Origin: Mansonella perstans
Lineage: Eukaryota > Nematoda > Chromadorea > Rhabditida > Onchocercidae
Direction: 5' to 3'
Assembly (NCBI GenBank): GCA_037074765.1
Contig: JBAMDO010000027.1
Span: 124,001-188,000 of the forward strand
Length of the DNA: 64,000 nt
The notes beneath the pieces are model-generated. The model worked only from the letters and a program-made list of their open reading frames with translations. It ran no database searches and was not told where the DNA came from. Position 1 is the first letter of the stretch; each line of letters begins with the position of its first letter. Made by a program: the position numbers and the translations under genes. Positions 34,551 to 47,017 of the stretch are shown piece by piece.

Positions 34551-36919
34551 GATCCTGACTAGGATAATAAACTTTCGTCGCTGATGCCGGTATATACGAT
34601 ACTTTGTAATGCACCTGAAACTTGCGAAATATATTCAAGTTAACTAGAAAATAAAAAGCATCATTCTGCCAAAAATCTTTCAAGAATAAACTGGTCATAG
34701 CTAACAAGTCATGATTAAATTAACAACAAATTATAAGAAGATATCACGAATGTTCTAGGAAAAATGTTCTACCTGAGGTACAATGAGCTGTGCAGGAGGC
34801 GTATACGTTGCAGCTGGTGGTAAAGGAGGCATTGGTATGTGATCAATACGTGCTCGCTTAGATGGATTCGTTTCTTCATCGAATAAATCCGGTAATGGAC
34901 ATGCTGAAAGATAAAGAACGACTAGTGCTGACTTCAGAAACAGGTAGAAATATCCTTTGTAATAATTTCACCTCACTAATCTGGAATAGCATCAAAAATG
35001 GAAACGGAAAATCCAAAACCCAAACGATTTTGGAAAAACTGAGATACACAAATTTTTGGAAATTTGGATTAAACTGTTAGAAAGTTCAGCGATAGAAAGC
35101 AATGTAAAAAATTATTAACGATTAGGGAGGCCTGCAACTGGTTCTGCTCTCTTCTTTTCTTCTTGTGTATTCTGTGCTTGAGGTCTGCCCCATCTTATTT
35201 TCAATCGTCTTCCTAAAACATCCAAAAATCTGATATGGAACAGTTAGTTATCTTTCAATATGACATAGTGTTATTAACAGAGTTCAGCTGCAACGACACG
35301 AAAACACTATAACAATACTACGTGGTAGATAAAATGGTCAAAACAAATGTTGCGAATAGAGAAGTTTACCTTGCAAGATAAGTTTATTGAATGAACGTTC
35401 TGCAGCTTTTTCAGCAGCCAATCGTGTCGTGAATGATATGAACGCACATCCTTTGTTGGGCAACAAATTAAGGCTACGTATCTCACCGAATTGATAAAAA
35501 TAGTCCCTGCAAAACTGTTTCGTAACCAAGTAATGAGAAAAAAGGATTAATTTACTTTAGTGTCTATCTTGAAACTAATGCACATCAAATATCTCAAATT
35601 CGGAACTAGCATAGTTTAACGAATCCAACAAACCTTAAAGCAGCTTCACCTATCACTCCTGCTGGGCCTAAATCACCGACATACAATGTAGTAATGCTAG
35701 TATCTTCTGGAGCCTGCAATACAGGTAAAGCTTTGGCACGAGTAAGAAGTTTCTCCGCAACTGGATCATTGTTACCGTAATAGCGATCACGCATGTTCTG
35801 ATGACTTAACGGGTCGTCAGGATCTGAAGGCTTTTCATGCCTGAAATACTTCAGATTTCCGAGTGCCCATAAAGTTTCGAAACGATTCATAAAACAAAGC
35901 AAAATACAGACCTATATGGGCATTCTTCACCACGTCTGCATTCTCCCTTGACGAAGAATGAGCAAATGTGTGGTTTGTTCCGTTGATAATATGGTTGATT
36001 TCGAGCAAGCTTCTTCAGCAAATCATTTGATGCTAAAAGAAATGTCTGTTTGCAATATTGGCTTAATTTAAACCTTGTTTTTTATAATTCACAGTATCTA
36101 GTTCGAAACCAGGAAACATCCCAACAAAAAAATCAAAAAGTTGAAAGAAAACTAACCAGAATCCGTTATTTTAGCAAGAGCACCACCAGGTGTAGTGCCA
36201 TCTGTAAGAGCTAATTCCCGTTCCTGATTCTGAATATAATAATCACGATTCGCACCTTGCCTGGGCAAATCATCCTGTATTTGTAATGCATGGTCACGAA
36301 CCTGCACAGGTAGACCTAGAATTCACTTTCGATGCAACTAAAACCTTTACTGAGTTTCACAATAAATTTACACCTCAACAGAAAACATCACTCACCAAAT
36401 TCGAGATCCAAAAGACACGTTTGACAAACGTTTTTCATTTTAGCACATGTTTGGCATACTTCCGTTTTTTTATAGCGCATTCCCTTTCCAGGCATCCATC
36501 GAAAACAAGTGAAGGGACGTTGACAAATCTTGCATTCCGCTCCATGTCGATCCTTCAGCTGAAAATCTAATCCTGAACCTATGGCTCGACTTGATTAGAG
36601 AAAAAATTATAAGAACTTAATTTACAATCGCTATTCAATGAACCAGGAGGTTTTTCTTACCATTCTTATGTATGGATTCGACCCAAGACATGTCTGACAA
36701 AGGATCGGAAATTCCTGAAACATATAAAATCTGGGATTTACAAATTGTATAACAACATAAAGCATCCAAGTTCCTGTACTCTCCGTTTCGATTTAATGCT
36801 GCTTGAACTATGACTACAGACTGAAAAAAATAAAAGGACTCGGAATATAAGGAAAAAGTGCTCACCGAATCTTCCCATGTTTTCCGGTTATATTGATACG
36901 ATGATTTTGAGAGTGCCAT
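34513..36919 (-). CDS. rbm-22: Pre-mRNA splicing factor RBM22 (Cwc2/Slt11 type), 406 aa
   Basis: Ten exons (minus): 36919-36866, 36714-36661, 36558-36396, 36315-36157, 36032-35912, 35840-35634, 35506-35370, 35212-35120, 34903-34773, 34614-34513; 407 codons in frame. The N-terminus matches human RBM22 closely: [42 protein letters not shown], and [20 protein letters not shown], which is zinc-binding. A CCCH finger, [19 protein letters not shown], lies near residues 166-185. An RRM follows (ITTLYVGDL as RNP2-like; KGCAFISF as RNP1), then a proline-rich tail ending [15 protein letters not shown]22 contacts U6 snRNA and the intron in the catalytic spliceosome. Length is close to the family norm (about 420). 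All splice sites are GT-AG. This is the best-supported gene in the window. Confidence 0.96.
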
Positions 36920-38019
36920 GCGGTATCTCTAATTAATAGACTCTATTATCGATAATTCCTAGAAAATAAATAAGTTTCAGTCCAACTAACGAACAAAGTA
37001 ATAAATCAGAATATTGATAAATGGAAACCTCTAGTACATCCACAACTGTCTACCGGAGGGCAGTAATGATACAACATGGCCAAATGAAATAGTTTAAACC
37101 AACTTGAACTAAATGAAATGCTCCGAACTAAATCAATACAAAAGTCTAACCAATCAAATCGTTAAATAAATCAGTAAATCTAAACAACGATTACGCCACA
37201 TCTGCACCCATTAACTTAATTGAGAAACAACGATATCTCCCACACCACGAAACCCGAAACTCGAACACCCTCAAGGATGGTTAGTTTCATATTAGTAGGT
37301 TTAGGCTATGGTTGCATTATGCAAATCTCGTACCAAACCAACGTATAAAAGGTCTGAATGGTTCCGAGAATTCATTGTTAATTCGTGGCCTACTGTATCG
37401 TTGTTGTACTTTTTTTGTAGTGCGAAATGTGGGATCTTTTCTTGTTTTATCAACAATTATTATCACTGTGAACATTAAACCTTTAATCTTATCCGGCATA
37501 GCTGGAAAAAACGGGCTAAGAATGGACTAAGGAAAAAACTGCATACAGCTACATACTGCAAAAAATTTAATTTTCTTTCCTGGTTAAATTTGCATTTATT
37601 TTGACATTATTGCGAGAAAAAAAATGTATAAATAATGCTAGCAAAAGAGATAAAGTAATAAATGGGTTGATCGGTTGATTAAGTCCATTTCTGTTCGAAA
37701 ATAGTTTGCATAATTTCGAAATTGGAAATTATTCATATATAAATGTAAAATGCAGAAAGAAGAAGCGGTGAGATCAGTTGACAGCAAGATTCAGATGTGC
37801 AAGCGGTCCATCCAATCTTTTTCCACTGCTCATTTACGGTTGGTGTCAATTTTAAATTGGCATATAGTATTTTTTTGAAGTGTTGTAAGTGCACTTATAC
37901 TGTGCACAAAGTTACACCAATGATTAAATTCGTTTTCTTTCGAGTTCTTTTATGTCTTATGTATATATCTTTGAGCATTGCGATCTGAACTCCTTGCTTA
38001 TCTAGTTTCCAGTGTAACC
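36920..38019. other. Bidirectional intergenic region
   Basis: 1.1 kb between the divergent RBM22 (minus) and the 38-kb plus-strand genes, so it likely holds both promoters. No coding exon recognised. TTTCCAG at 38007-38013 is a probable trans-splice acceptor for the small ORF. Confidence 0.5.
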
Positions 38020-38214
38020 ATGTCGAATTTGCGAACTTGGATGGCTGTTAAAGATAGTTTGAATTCGTTGCATATTTTAGATACAGCCGTGAAAAAGTCG
38101 ATAGTCGATTCGGTTTTTAGGATTGCTACTCTGCCCTCAGGCAGATTACGTGTGGTGCTCATTGAAATTGCTCAAAATTCTCGAAAATTTTGGCCAGTTT
38201 TTCAAAAGCTGTAA
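38020..38214 (+). CDS. Small ORF, 64 aa, unknown function
   Basis: ATG 38020 lies six bases after a TTTCCAG acceptor and opens 64 codons beginning MSNLRTWMAVKDSLNSLHIL, ending at TAA. The sequence is amphipathic-helical and basic, with no known motif. The stop overlaps a good donor (GTAAGA at 38212), so it may instead be the first exon of a longer transcript. It lies about 290 bases upstream of the KCTD5-like start, which has its own acceptor, so the two could be an operon pair. Function unknown. Confidence 0.4.
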   Translation: MSNLRTWMAVKDSLNSLHILDTAVKKSIVDSVFRIATLPSGRLRVVLIEIAQNSRKFWPVFQKL

Positions 38215-38507
38215 GAGAAGTAACAACAACTTTGGAAACACTTTTTTAGAAGTTCGTTCAAAGTTAAATTTCTGAAAAAATCGTTGCTTTAACAAACATC
38301 AAGAAAAAGTGTTTTTTGAGTTCTGCAAAGACATTGGAATATATAGTAATATTTGGATTTCATTCCCATTTATTTTTTTTCGAAACATCATTTTTTCTCG
38401 GATTTTCCACTCGAATTGTTTTCTCATGAATTTTTTCATTTCATCTTTAAGAAATCGTTGATTTCATTTTAATTTGTCAATTTATAGGTAGTTAGATCTC
38501 ACTTCAA

Positions 38508-39293
38508 ATGACTGCTTCATCAGTGGGATTGAATGATGCGGCGTCATCATCAGATGATTTTATGGATGAACAATCGCAATTGTCGGTTATTTCGAATTTT
38601 TCGAATTATCGACCGTTGCATATTGCGGTATAGCTATCATTTAGAGACTCTGGTGTCAAACTTTTTCAGAATTATTGATGTGGTTACACTCCGAAAAATA
38701 AAAAAAATTTATAATGAGAGGATGAGGATTAAATTTTAGATTAGTGGAACAAATATTTCTGATGTATCTGTACATCAGTCTGCATCGGGAATGGATATTG
38801 AGCAGGATCAAATAATATTACCAGAGGCACAAAGAGTAGATGCTGCTTTGTCAAAAATGTGGATTCGTCTGAACGTTGGTGGAACGGTGGGTCTCCTGCA
38901 TCATTTTAATAAAGAAACTGATATACATGATAAGTATCTCGGTAAATTGTTTACTTGTTTTTGTTAAGTGAATCCGAAAAATTGTTGTTGGGAAGTGGAG
39001 GTGTGTTCTGCGAGGTGGAATTTGGACGTTTGAACTACAGTTAATTTGAAAGCAACGGAATGTTGCAGATCTTCCAAACAACTCGACAGACTTTGTGTCG
39101 CGAAGCGAATTCATTTTTGGCTCGTCTGTGTAAAGAAGACGACGAAATGCCTAGCCAGAAAGTTCGTACTTTTCGCTCCACCTTAAACTTCTTAAACTTC
39201 AGTTGACGATACTGATGTTCTTATCGGTAAAATAACATTTGACAAATTACCTGTCTGTTTTCGATAGCTGAAGGAGATGGCAGTTCATTTGTG

Positions 39294-39324
<31 letters not shown>

Positions 39325-40564
39325 AGCTTGAAAAGGAGTCAATTTCATTGTCAAGGTTTAAAGCTTCTTTATTTTAGGATGCGACAGGTGCTATATTGAT
39401 CGATCGTGATCCTGAATATTTCGCCCCTGTGTTGAATTACTTGCGTCACGGCAAACTTGTGGTAAACAAGAATGTGAGTATCGAAGGTAGGTATGCTGTA
39501 GTAGTAGTTTGATGGCAGTTAATTATAGCAAGTTATGTCTTGATAGTAAGATCGATACTATTCACTTTCCAGGGGTTCTTGAGGAAGCAGAATTTTATAA
39601 TTTGCCGCCGCTAATTCAGTTATGTACGGAACAATTAGCGGAATTTGGCTTGAAAAAAGCGAGACAGGTTCGTTTGTAGTTGAACTTGACTGTTGTTTTG
39701 ATAAAGACTGACAATTTTTTGTTCCCGACAGTCCTGAGAAGTTAATACTACGGTGGAATTTTTAAGTAAAGCACTTTATGGAAGGGAAAGAAGGTAGTCA
39801 TTAAGGAATTGCTATTACTAAAGACTAAGATTATTTGTATCGATAATTCAACTTTAAGAAAGTTTAGGAAGAGAATGTATATTTCAAATGAAATCCATTA
39901 ATTCTTTGTAAATAGTTCTTGCAGACAAAACACGTGTATCGCGTCCTTCAGTGTCATGAAGAGGAGTTAACAAATGTTGTCTCAGCCATGTCAGATGGTT
40001 GGAAGTTGGTTCAGGTGTGTTTTATATTTTTATTTCTATTGGATATAGAAAACAGATTTTATATTAAGTTTACACGGGAAGTAGTAATGTTTGTTATGGA
40101 AGTTAGCAATTTGTCAGCTACTTTACCGATTATGGGAAGCGGTACTTTAAGAAGCAGATGAACGTCATTCATTCATAATCCTTTAATTTTTTTTTAAGCT
40201 TATTCCTGTCGGACAGTGCCAGTATCAAAGTGATGCGCAAAGTGAATTCCTCTGTGTCGTTTCTCGGGAATTTCCTGACAATGAAGTTAAGAATGCAGAG
40301 CATACAGATCTCACTGATCGCGTTAAAGCTTTGCAACAAAAGGCTCGCCGTAAGTCAATAATTAGTAATTCGTATTTTGTCCCTACCAACTAGAATATAG
40401 GTGTTACTGTTTGGTTTAACTCTGCTATTATTGCTGATTGATTTCTCCAGAATAGGTTATTTCTGAGATATTATAGCAATTCGTACTGTTTTCTTATCTA
40501 AGAAAATTTCTCGTGTTAATAATCTTTCCGTGTTAATAACCTTTCAATCTTTGCAGACCACTAG
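38508..40564 (+). CDS. KCTD5: KCTD5-like BTB/T1 cullin-3 adaptor, 270 aa
   Basis: Eight exons: 38508-38627, 38740-38886, 39069-39161, 39378-39486, 39573-39667, 39925-40014, 40199-40349, 40557-40564; 271 codons in frame. The BTB/T1 domain near residues 83-190 reads [60 protein letters not shown] and [15 protein letters not shown]. The KCTD5/2/17-type C-terminal domain follows ([39 protein letters not shown]). Family members form pentamers that bind CUL3 and recruit substrates such as G-beta-gamma for ubiquitylation. The last exon is only 8 bases (two His codons and a stop). A TTTATAG acceptor lies 21 bases before ATG. Confidence 0.92.
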
Positions 40565-41265
40565 TTGCTGGATGGCGGCTCTTTCCTTCGATTCAGGGCA
40601 GCTTTGTCGTTCGTGCTACAATAGATCATTGCTTGTAAAACAATTAATAATAGGCATTTAAATTATGCTAAGTGTTAGATGATACAAATATTATAAATGA
40701 TACTTGTTTCTTCGAAAGAAGCTAGTGTAAAATCGATTCTGAGTGTAGGTTTATCATGATAGAGGATATGAGTCATTAGTACCATTAGGAAGAGATTTAG
40801 CACTGGAGGGAGAAATTTCGATTTTATTAGTGCCATTAGTGCCACTTGATTGAAACGGAAAATGCTTGATTGCTGGAAATTTCACTAATTTTGTTTTCTT
40901 TTCGGGTGCGTATATAATGGGTATGGTTTATTTTTATTGATGATATATATATACATATATAATTCCGCTTATATGCCTTTTAGTCGCTTTGGTTTATTGA
41001 AACTTGAAATGATCTTCATTAACTAAGAAGTCTTGTCTTTTGTTACTTCTCGTGATAAAGAAATTAATCATTGAACGCTTGAAAAAGTAATCGATCTGAT
41101 TTAATATGTAATTCATATTTATCCAAAAAGTTGAACTTCATATGATGTAAACCCGTTATATTAAATTATTTTGTAGCCTTTTAAGTCTCACTTCATGTTT
41201 TCTTTCTTTTTTTTACCGAATTTCTTGTATGCACGGTCATTTTTGCGCTCAAGTTCCATTGTTTC

Positions 41266-41301
<36 letters not shown>

Positions 41302-43306
41302 TTGCACATAAGATAATGGCAGAATTCTAAAGCGTTTTTGTTTCTTCATTTTTGTTTTTTGCAGTTTTAAAGTTTTGACAAAACCAAATAAGTAAAGGCT
41401 AGAAAGAGGAAAAGGGCGCTTTCAGATTGAATTTGTTTTAAAAATTTAATTTTAGAATTTCTCCGATTTTTTTTTTTTTTTTTTTTTTTGGATTCTTTAG
41501 CTATTTTGTGAGCCATCTACACATTCATGCTTTACGATCAATTTTTTGATATGTACTAGAAAAAAGAAGTGGTGGCGATAATCTCATAAATTTTACTTGA
41601 CTTTTCGAGAACTAAATGCTAGATAAGAAAGAAGTAGGTAGAAAGCGAACGGCCAATAGGGATTGTTAAATCAATTTGATTTATTTAGGGGAAAAAATGT
41701 TTCCTTTTTGGGAATAAGAACTTTTCTTGCTTAAAATTGTTGAAAAATTTTTATTGTCATTCGCTAATTAATGTTAATTGACGCGGCGTATTTCAGCATG
41801 TGTTCAGAAGGAAGCAGATTGTTGAAGCCAAAAATTTGCAGTCTGGTGAAAGGAAGTGCAGATGATGAATTTAAATCTGTCTTTATGTGCCCAAAGTTGA
41901 GAGATATAACATAAAGTCATAGTAAATTTTTATGAAATCTTTTGAATCATCGTTTTTTTGTACCGATTTTTGTCTTATTTCATCAAAAATCAAATAAACT
42001 GCAGAAAACGTTCACTTGCTTGCAGTGATATGTTGTTACAATTTTCGTTACAGTAACGGTTTATCTATATATCCTTGTATTATAAATTTATGAAAACTAT
42101 ATATGTAGCATATAGCAAACAGTCAGCCCTAAATGGTTCGCTGTACTGCATCTCCGCGGAGATTGTTAGCTGATACCGCAAGAATGACTGGTTTGATAGT
42201 TTAATTACCTTTAATTAGGGAAAAGTAAGAGCAAACCAGAATTTCCTTCTGTTTTTCAGCGGTATTTCTGGAATTCTGAAGTTTATGGGCTTCCTGTAGC
42301 TTCGGATTTCAGAATTTGCTGGGGAGCCATTGTTGGTGTATTCATATCTTAAATGATATTTTTTTTTTTTAAATTCGGATGGTCATTTTTTTTCAATATT
42401 TTAATAAGGTTGAGTAAGCTGTCACATAAGCATGTCATATGGATTCAACGGCAGCAATATAGTTCTTCCTTTTGGGAAAGAAGCTGATAGTACTCTGATA
42501 ACTTTATTTAAAATAAGTTTATTTTATGGTTAGGGATGATATGCTTAATTTCTGACTAATTGGATTGAGCTAAGACTTTGTTTCATTCATTACTTCTCCT
42601 AGCAAGAAATGCAGCATACAGAAACATGCTTGCTTGACTTCTCACCGTTGTCACATTAAAAACAATTCATATAAATAAAAACTATAATATGGGAAAAAAA
42701 AGTGTATTACGATTAATCTTACTGACATCACATGCAAAACTAATGTGACGCGTATATGTACATAATCTAAATGTTTCTCGTATAAATTGAATAGGTATAA
42801 AATTGGAATTTTAGAAAGTATCAAATATTTGATAAAATAATGGCGAATATATTTGCCGATGTTATTTTAATTTGCATTTGTAATTGTTTCAATTATTCAA
42901 ATCGATTGGTGATTCCTTGAAATTTTTGAAATCATTTACATTTATAATTTCTTTTTTGTTTCAATATTTTTGCTCTTTCATTCTTCCACTTTGTAATATT
43001 TGATTATTTGATCTCGAAAAGGTCATTCGAGAAGCTGTGAAAATTTCCTTTCTCATTCTCGTACATCCATGCGATTATCATAGGACGTTATCAAGAAGTT
43101 GAATAATATTTTGAAATTTTTGAAAATTTTTATGATTCATAATGTTCTATGATGTATTGCAATATATAAAAATTACTGACACGTAGATGATTATTGGATA
43201 TAGAATATAGAATGTATTGATTTGTCCTCGTTTTTTTTGATATTATACAAAAATTTTTATAAATCAGCCTTTTTTTAGTGGTTCCGTTTTACGGGTTGAC
43301 TTGAGT
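40565..43306. other. Intergenic, 2.7 kb, poly-T rich
   Basis: Long T runs at 41270-41300 and 41469-41489 and AT-rich DNA; no coding exon recognised. It ends with a CTTTTTTTAG acceptor (43278) before the PAFAH1B-like start. Confidence 0.5.
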
Positions 43307-44788
43307 ATGGCGAAGCTACAAAGAGTGGATGATGCTGGTGATAATCGTTGGACGGAATTGGTACTCTTTAACTTTTTTTATTTAGCTTCATAAAAATTTA
43401 TTTGTTACATTTCTAAGTTAGTTGAGTTAGCTTTGAATGAATCATAAATGAACTGTATAAAAAATAAGAACTTTTTTTGTTTATCTAAAAGTTTTTGAGT
43501 TAGATTTTTCATTGATTTCAGCAAGAACGATTCGTTTCGGAAGCGCGTGATAAAGAAGCTGACGTGTTATTTTTAGGCGATGATCATATAGCTTTCCTTG
43601 AACAATCAATAGTAAGTTATTGATTTTTTCAGCTAAAATTTAGGTTTATGAAAGGCTATTTAATTTAAATTCGATTATTAATGATCGTTCATGAAAACAG
43701 TTTCATTCCAGATTTATCGAGAAAATTTAGCCCCACTACACTGCTTGTGTTTTGGGGCTTTTGGCGACAAAATCTCAAATTTATCATGGAGGCTTGAAAA
43801 TAATATTTTGGAAGGCTTAAATCCCAAGGTATGGTTTTTTCTACCATTCATTGCTTTTTTTTCCATTTACATGTTGTGATGGTTTCGTTGACATTTTATC
43901 GAGTTTGAGTTGCAACATGTCATTTTTTTTTTGTTTGTTTTTGGTATATTTTACTATTTTCGATTTTTTGCAGGTCATTGTTGTATCAATTGGCAATTCG
44001 GATTTTGATTTAACTGAAGAACAGATGCTAGAAGCCCTGAAAAGTGTCGCTGGAAATATTAGAAAGCAGAAACCTTCAGCAAAACTGTATTTTATGGTAA
44101 TTTATTACGTGTGATAATTAATTTCTTGTTCCCAAGACACTGGATATTAATTGTGTTTTGGTTAAAAAAATCAGAATCAAAAAGACTAGAGCTGAAGCAC
44201 TTCGTCGGAAAATCAACTTAAATCCTGTAATTCAAAAAATTGCTTTTTAAACTAAGTTTTTGTTATTTTTCAGAAACTTCTTCCATCCGGAAGAAGACCG
44301 AACAAACGACGTGAATTGGTAAATCGGGTCAATGAAAGTTTGGAAAACGTATTAAAAGGTGTAGCAGATGTCATCGATGTGGAACCTTCCATACAAGGCT
44401 TGTTCGCTTCATTTTTTTTTCCTTAATCACTTAGTTCTTTAGTTTTTAGAAACATGAAATTATGTTATATCTGCATTGCCAAATAATCAATGCTTCTCGC
44501 TTTACGTAATGGGTGATCAGTTATCTCTCTGGAATTCTATCATCTAAAATACATTTAAAGATTTCAGTGCTTCTTACTGTTTTTTGTTTTTTAAGTCTTT
44601 ATATTGGTTATATTTTGTTGCAATGTATGTGGAATGGTTGCCTTATAAATTGTTATCTCTCAGGTACGAACGGCCAAATTGAATCTCATTACATGTTTGA
44701 TTACGTTCATCTCACTCAAGAAGGTTATCGGAAAATCTATGAACCTGTGCTAGTTGCCGTAACTGCTGCACTCAATCCCGATCCATGA
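43307..44788 (+). CDS. PAFAH1B2/3-like SGNH-fold protein without catalytic serine, 210 aa
   Basis: Six exons: 43307-43360, 43522-43611, 43712-43828, 43974-44096, 44274-44397, 44664-44788; 211 codons in frame if intron 5 uses a GC donor at 44398. It aligns along its length with the alpha subunits of platelet-activating-factor acetylhydrolase 1b: RWTELQERFV, DKEADVLFLGDD, APLHCLCFGAFGDK, NPKVIVVSIGNS, LLPSGRRPN and MFDYVHLTQEGY. The nucleophile motif GDS is GDD and the oxyanion GTNN region is GNSD, while Asp and His of DYVH remain. It is probably not an esterase. The family also binds LIS1/PAFAH1B1, a dynein regulator, so a structural role is likely. I recall that the Drosophila homologue also lacks the triad. 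Confidence 0.85.
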
Positions 44789-45763
44789 TTTCATTTTTAT
44801 ATCTTCGAATCAGCTATTTTATAATTTTATAATTTAATTTGTTCGCAATTTTCAAGCTTTCTTCTGCAATTTTAATCTGGATGTGACGGGATTGTTTGGA
44901 AATAATTCGGTGTTTTGTCGTTGGTGAAAGTTTTTGTGATATTCTCAGTAGTTCACTTTCGGCTTTTGTTTGAACGATAATTTAATTCTAATTCCGGTTC
45001 CAGAAAGATTTGATGTAAGTTGAATTTGTAATATATTTTGTTCATTCTTTAAGGAGAATATCAGTTGCGATAAATATGAAAATTCTGACTAAGTTCCCCA
45101 TTTTTTTCATATTAATTAGAATTTATTGAATAAATTTTTAGATTCTAAATAACAAAAATTTTAGGGTATTTGATGCGTATTTGGATCTTAACTTCAGTCC
45201 GAAAAATTTTTTTCTTTTTCTTATTAGTTGTCTATTTTGTGAAACATTGTTGTGATCTCGCCTTCTAGTTCAGCTCTCTATTCATATTTCCATGTTCCAT
45301 GCATATTATTGTAATTCCAAACATGGATAATTTATTCATTTCTTTTTTTCTTTGATTTATTGGTTGTAATAGCAAAAAAACTTTGTTAAGTTAATAGGTA
45401 GTCCTATGTTATCAGCTTCGTCACACTGCTTTACATCTTCAGCATATCCTCCGTTTATTCTACATTATTACGTGAATTTACGTAATAATGTCGCTTTGTT
45501 TATATTTCAAAACTTTTGCAAAATGCTATGCTGCATAAAAAAAATTTTGGAAATTTTGTTCGTTATTTGGTTTTAATGATTGTCTATTCAGGGAGAAGTG
45601 ATTTCCTTACTTTTCAATTCCTAATTTAAGCATGAATCTATTTGAGAACGATGCTCCTGTGTTTTCCTTTCAATCCTAGATTTGAAACACAATAAAGTTT
45701 TGTTTTTCAGAAGGAACATGTTGACTTGGTCTTCCTATCATTTGTTTATGTACTGAAATTACA
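44789..45763. other. Intergenic with a perfect palindrome
   Basis: 3' flank of the PAFAH1B-like gene and 5' flank of mL41. A 12-bp inverted repeat with a 6-base loop lies at 45462-45491. No gene recognised. Confidence 0.5.
45462..45491. repeat. Perfect 12-bp inverted repeat, 6-base loop
   Basis: ACATTATTACGT, loop GAATTT, then ACGTAATAATGT. It lies between two plus-strand genes; no T-run follows, so a role as a terminator is not indicated. Confidence 0.8.
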
Positions 45764-47017
45764 ATGAACGCTTCGGTAATTCTGGTACTTGCTAGAGGTA
45801 TACGATCACTCAATCCTTTTTACTTCCGACCACCTTGGCCAATATTTTCCAAAGTTGGTGTTTTCGGAAGTATTTCCGTTCTTCTTTAACTAGTGATTTT
45901 TTACTGATACCGACTCATTCAGAAATGTCGTGGTGAATTATTAGTTTGTTTAAAAATAGATATGATTAGTTATGCTAAGTTATGATTTGCTTTAAAAAGA
46001 TTTCGGATGAGATTACCGCTAAAATTATAACTGAAAAGACTTTAAATAACATAGGCTCAAGGATGGCGAAAACGAGGTCCGTCAATACATGAGCGTTACC
46101 AACTTCCAGGACAGGATCGTGAATTCCCAGAACTGTCGCCAAAGTTCAAGAAGGAAAATCCGAAGGAACTATCCCGTGAATTTTTTTTCAAATGTGATAG
46201 TTATCTGTCAAAAATATTGAAATATTTATTTGTGGTTAACCTCCTCTGTTCTTTCTAGACTATACTGGCGTCCAAGATAACGGTTATATTGATCCGGTCA
46301 CTGGTAAATTTGTTCTTGTTGAGGAAATGTGTCCAGAATTAGTTGTTCCAGATTTACGAGGATGCCGATTGCGTCCGTATGTGTCGTATCGTACCGATTT
46401 TGAGATTAGAAAAAGGCATGATGTCTCGTACTTGTTTTACTTTTTTTTATCAAATTGATTCTCTTCATAAGTGATAAACTTTAAATTGCCTTTTTGTCAA
46501 AAGAAAACACTTCCTTTAATACAATCTTATGAATGAAAGGACCATTTCCTCTAAAAAATTAAACGGAACTTTGATCATCAGCTTTCAGGTTGAAAAAGAT
46601 TGATAAACTAGTGGCTAAGTACGGTAGTGAAGAAGACGCTGATTCTGTGATATTTGAAGGCGACAGTTGGCCTCCGCCCAAAACGACACCGCGTTTGTTG
46701 TTTGATGTGCATTATGCACCATCAATAAGGTTTGAATCTTCATTACTTTCGTCTGCTTCAATTTCATATTCAGTGAATTGAGCCTTCAGACCATATATGT
46801 ACGTCTATATTATCACGTTTTTTTTTCACGGAAATTTATTGAATCTGATTGCTGCTTGCAGCCATATATAATCGTTCAGAAGTTGAAAATCCCATTCCTT
46901 TTTTAAGGAATTATTATCTTATTTGAAATTCATGATTTCAGGCAGAAATATAAAGATGGGGAATATTTTAAGATTGCTGAAGTGAAAGATGAAATCCATG
47001 ATGACAAGTCTAAGTAA
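45764..47017 (+). CDS. mrpl-41: Mitochondrial large-subunit ribosomal protein mL41, 200 aa
   Basis: Five exons: 45764-45853, 46055-46193, 46259-46415, 46589-46729, 46942-47017; 201 codons in frame. The first exon encodes a likely targeting peptide (MNASVILVLARGIRSLNPFY). Then come GWRKRGPSIHERY and the mL41 signature YIDPVTGKFVLVEEMCPELV, VPDLRGCRLRPYVSY. Human mL41 has the equivalent [23 protein letters not shown]. It binds the mitoribosome large subunit. The protein is longer than human mL41 (137 aa) through C-terminal additions. Intron 3 appears to start with GC (AAAAG|GCATGA); the phases fit only this donor. The first exon donor (GTTGGT) is weak, so the N-terminus is the least certain part. 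Confidence 0.85.

Noticed and set aside
39202..39226. Possible KCTD5 micro-exon after the 39161 donor
   Set aside because: The 39161 to 39378 join alone reproduces the KCTD5 family sequence (SQK then [11 protein letters not shown]) without any insertion.
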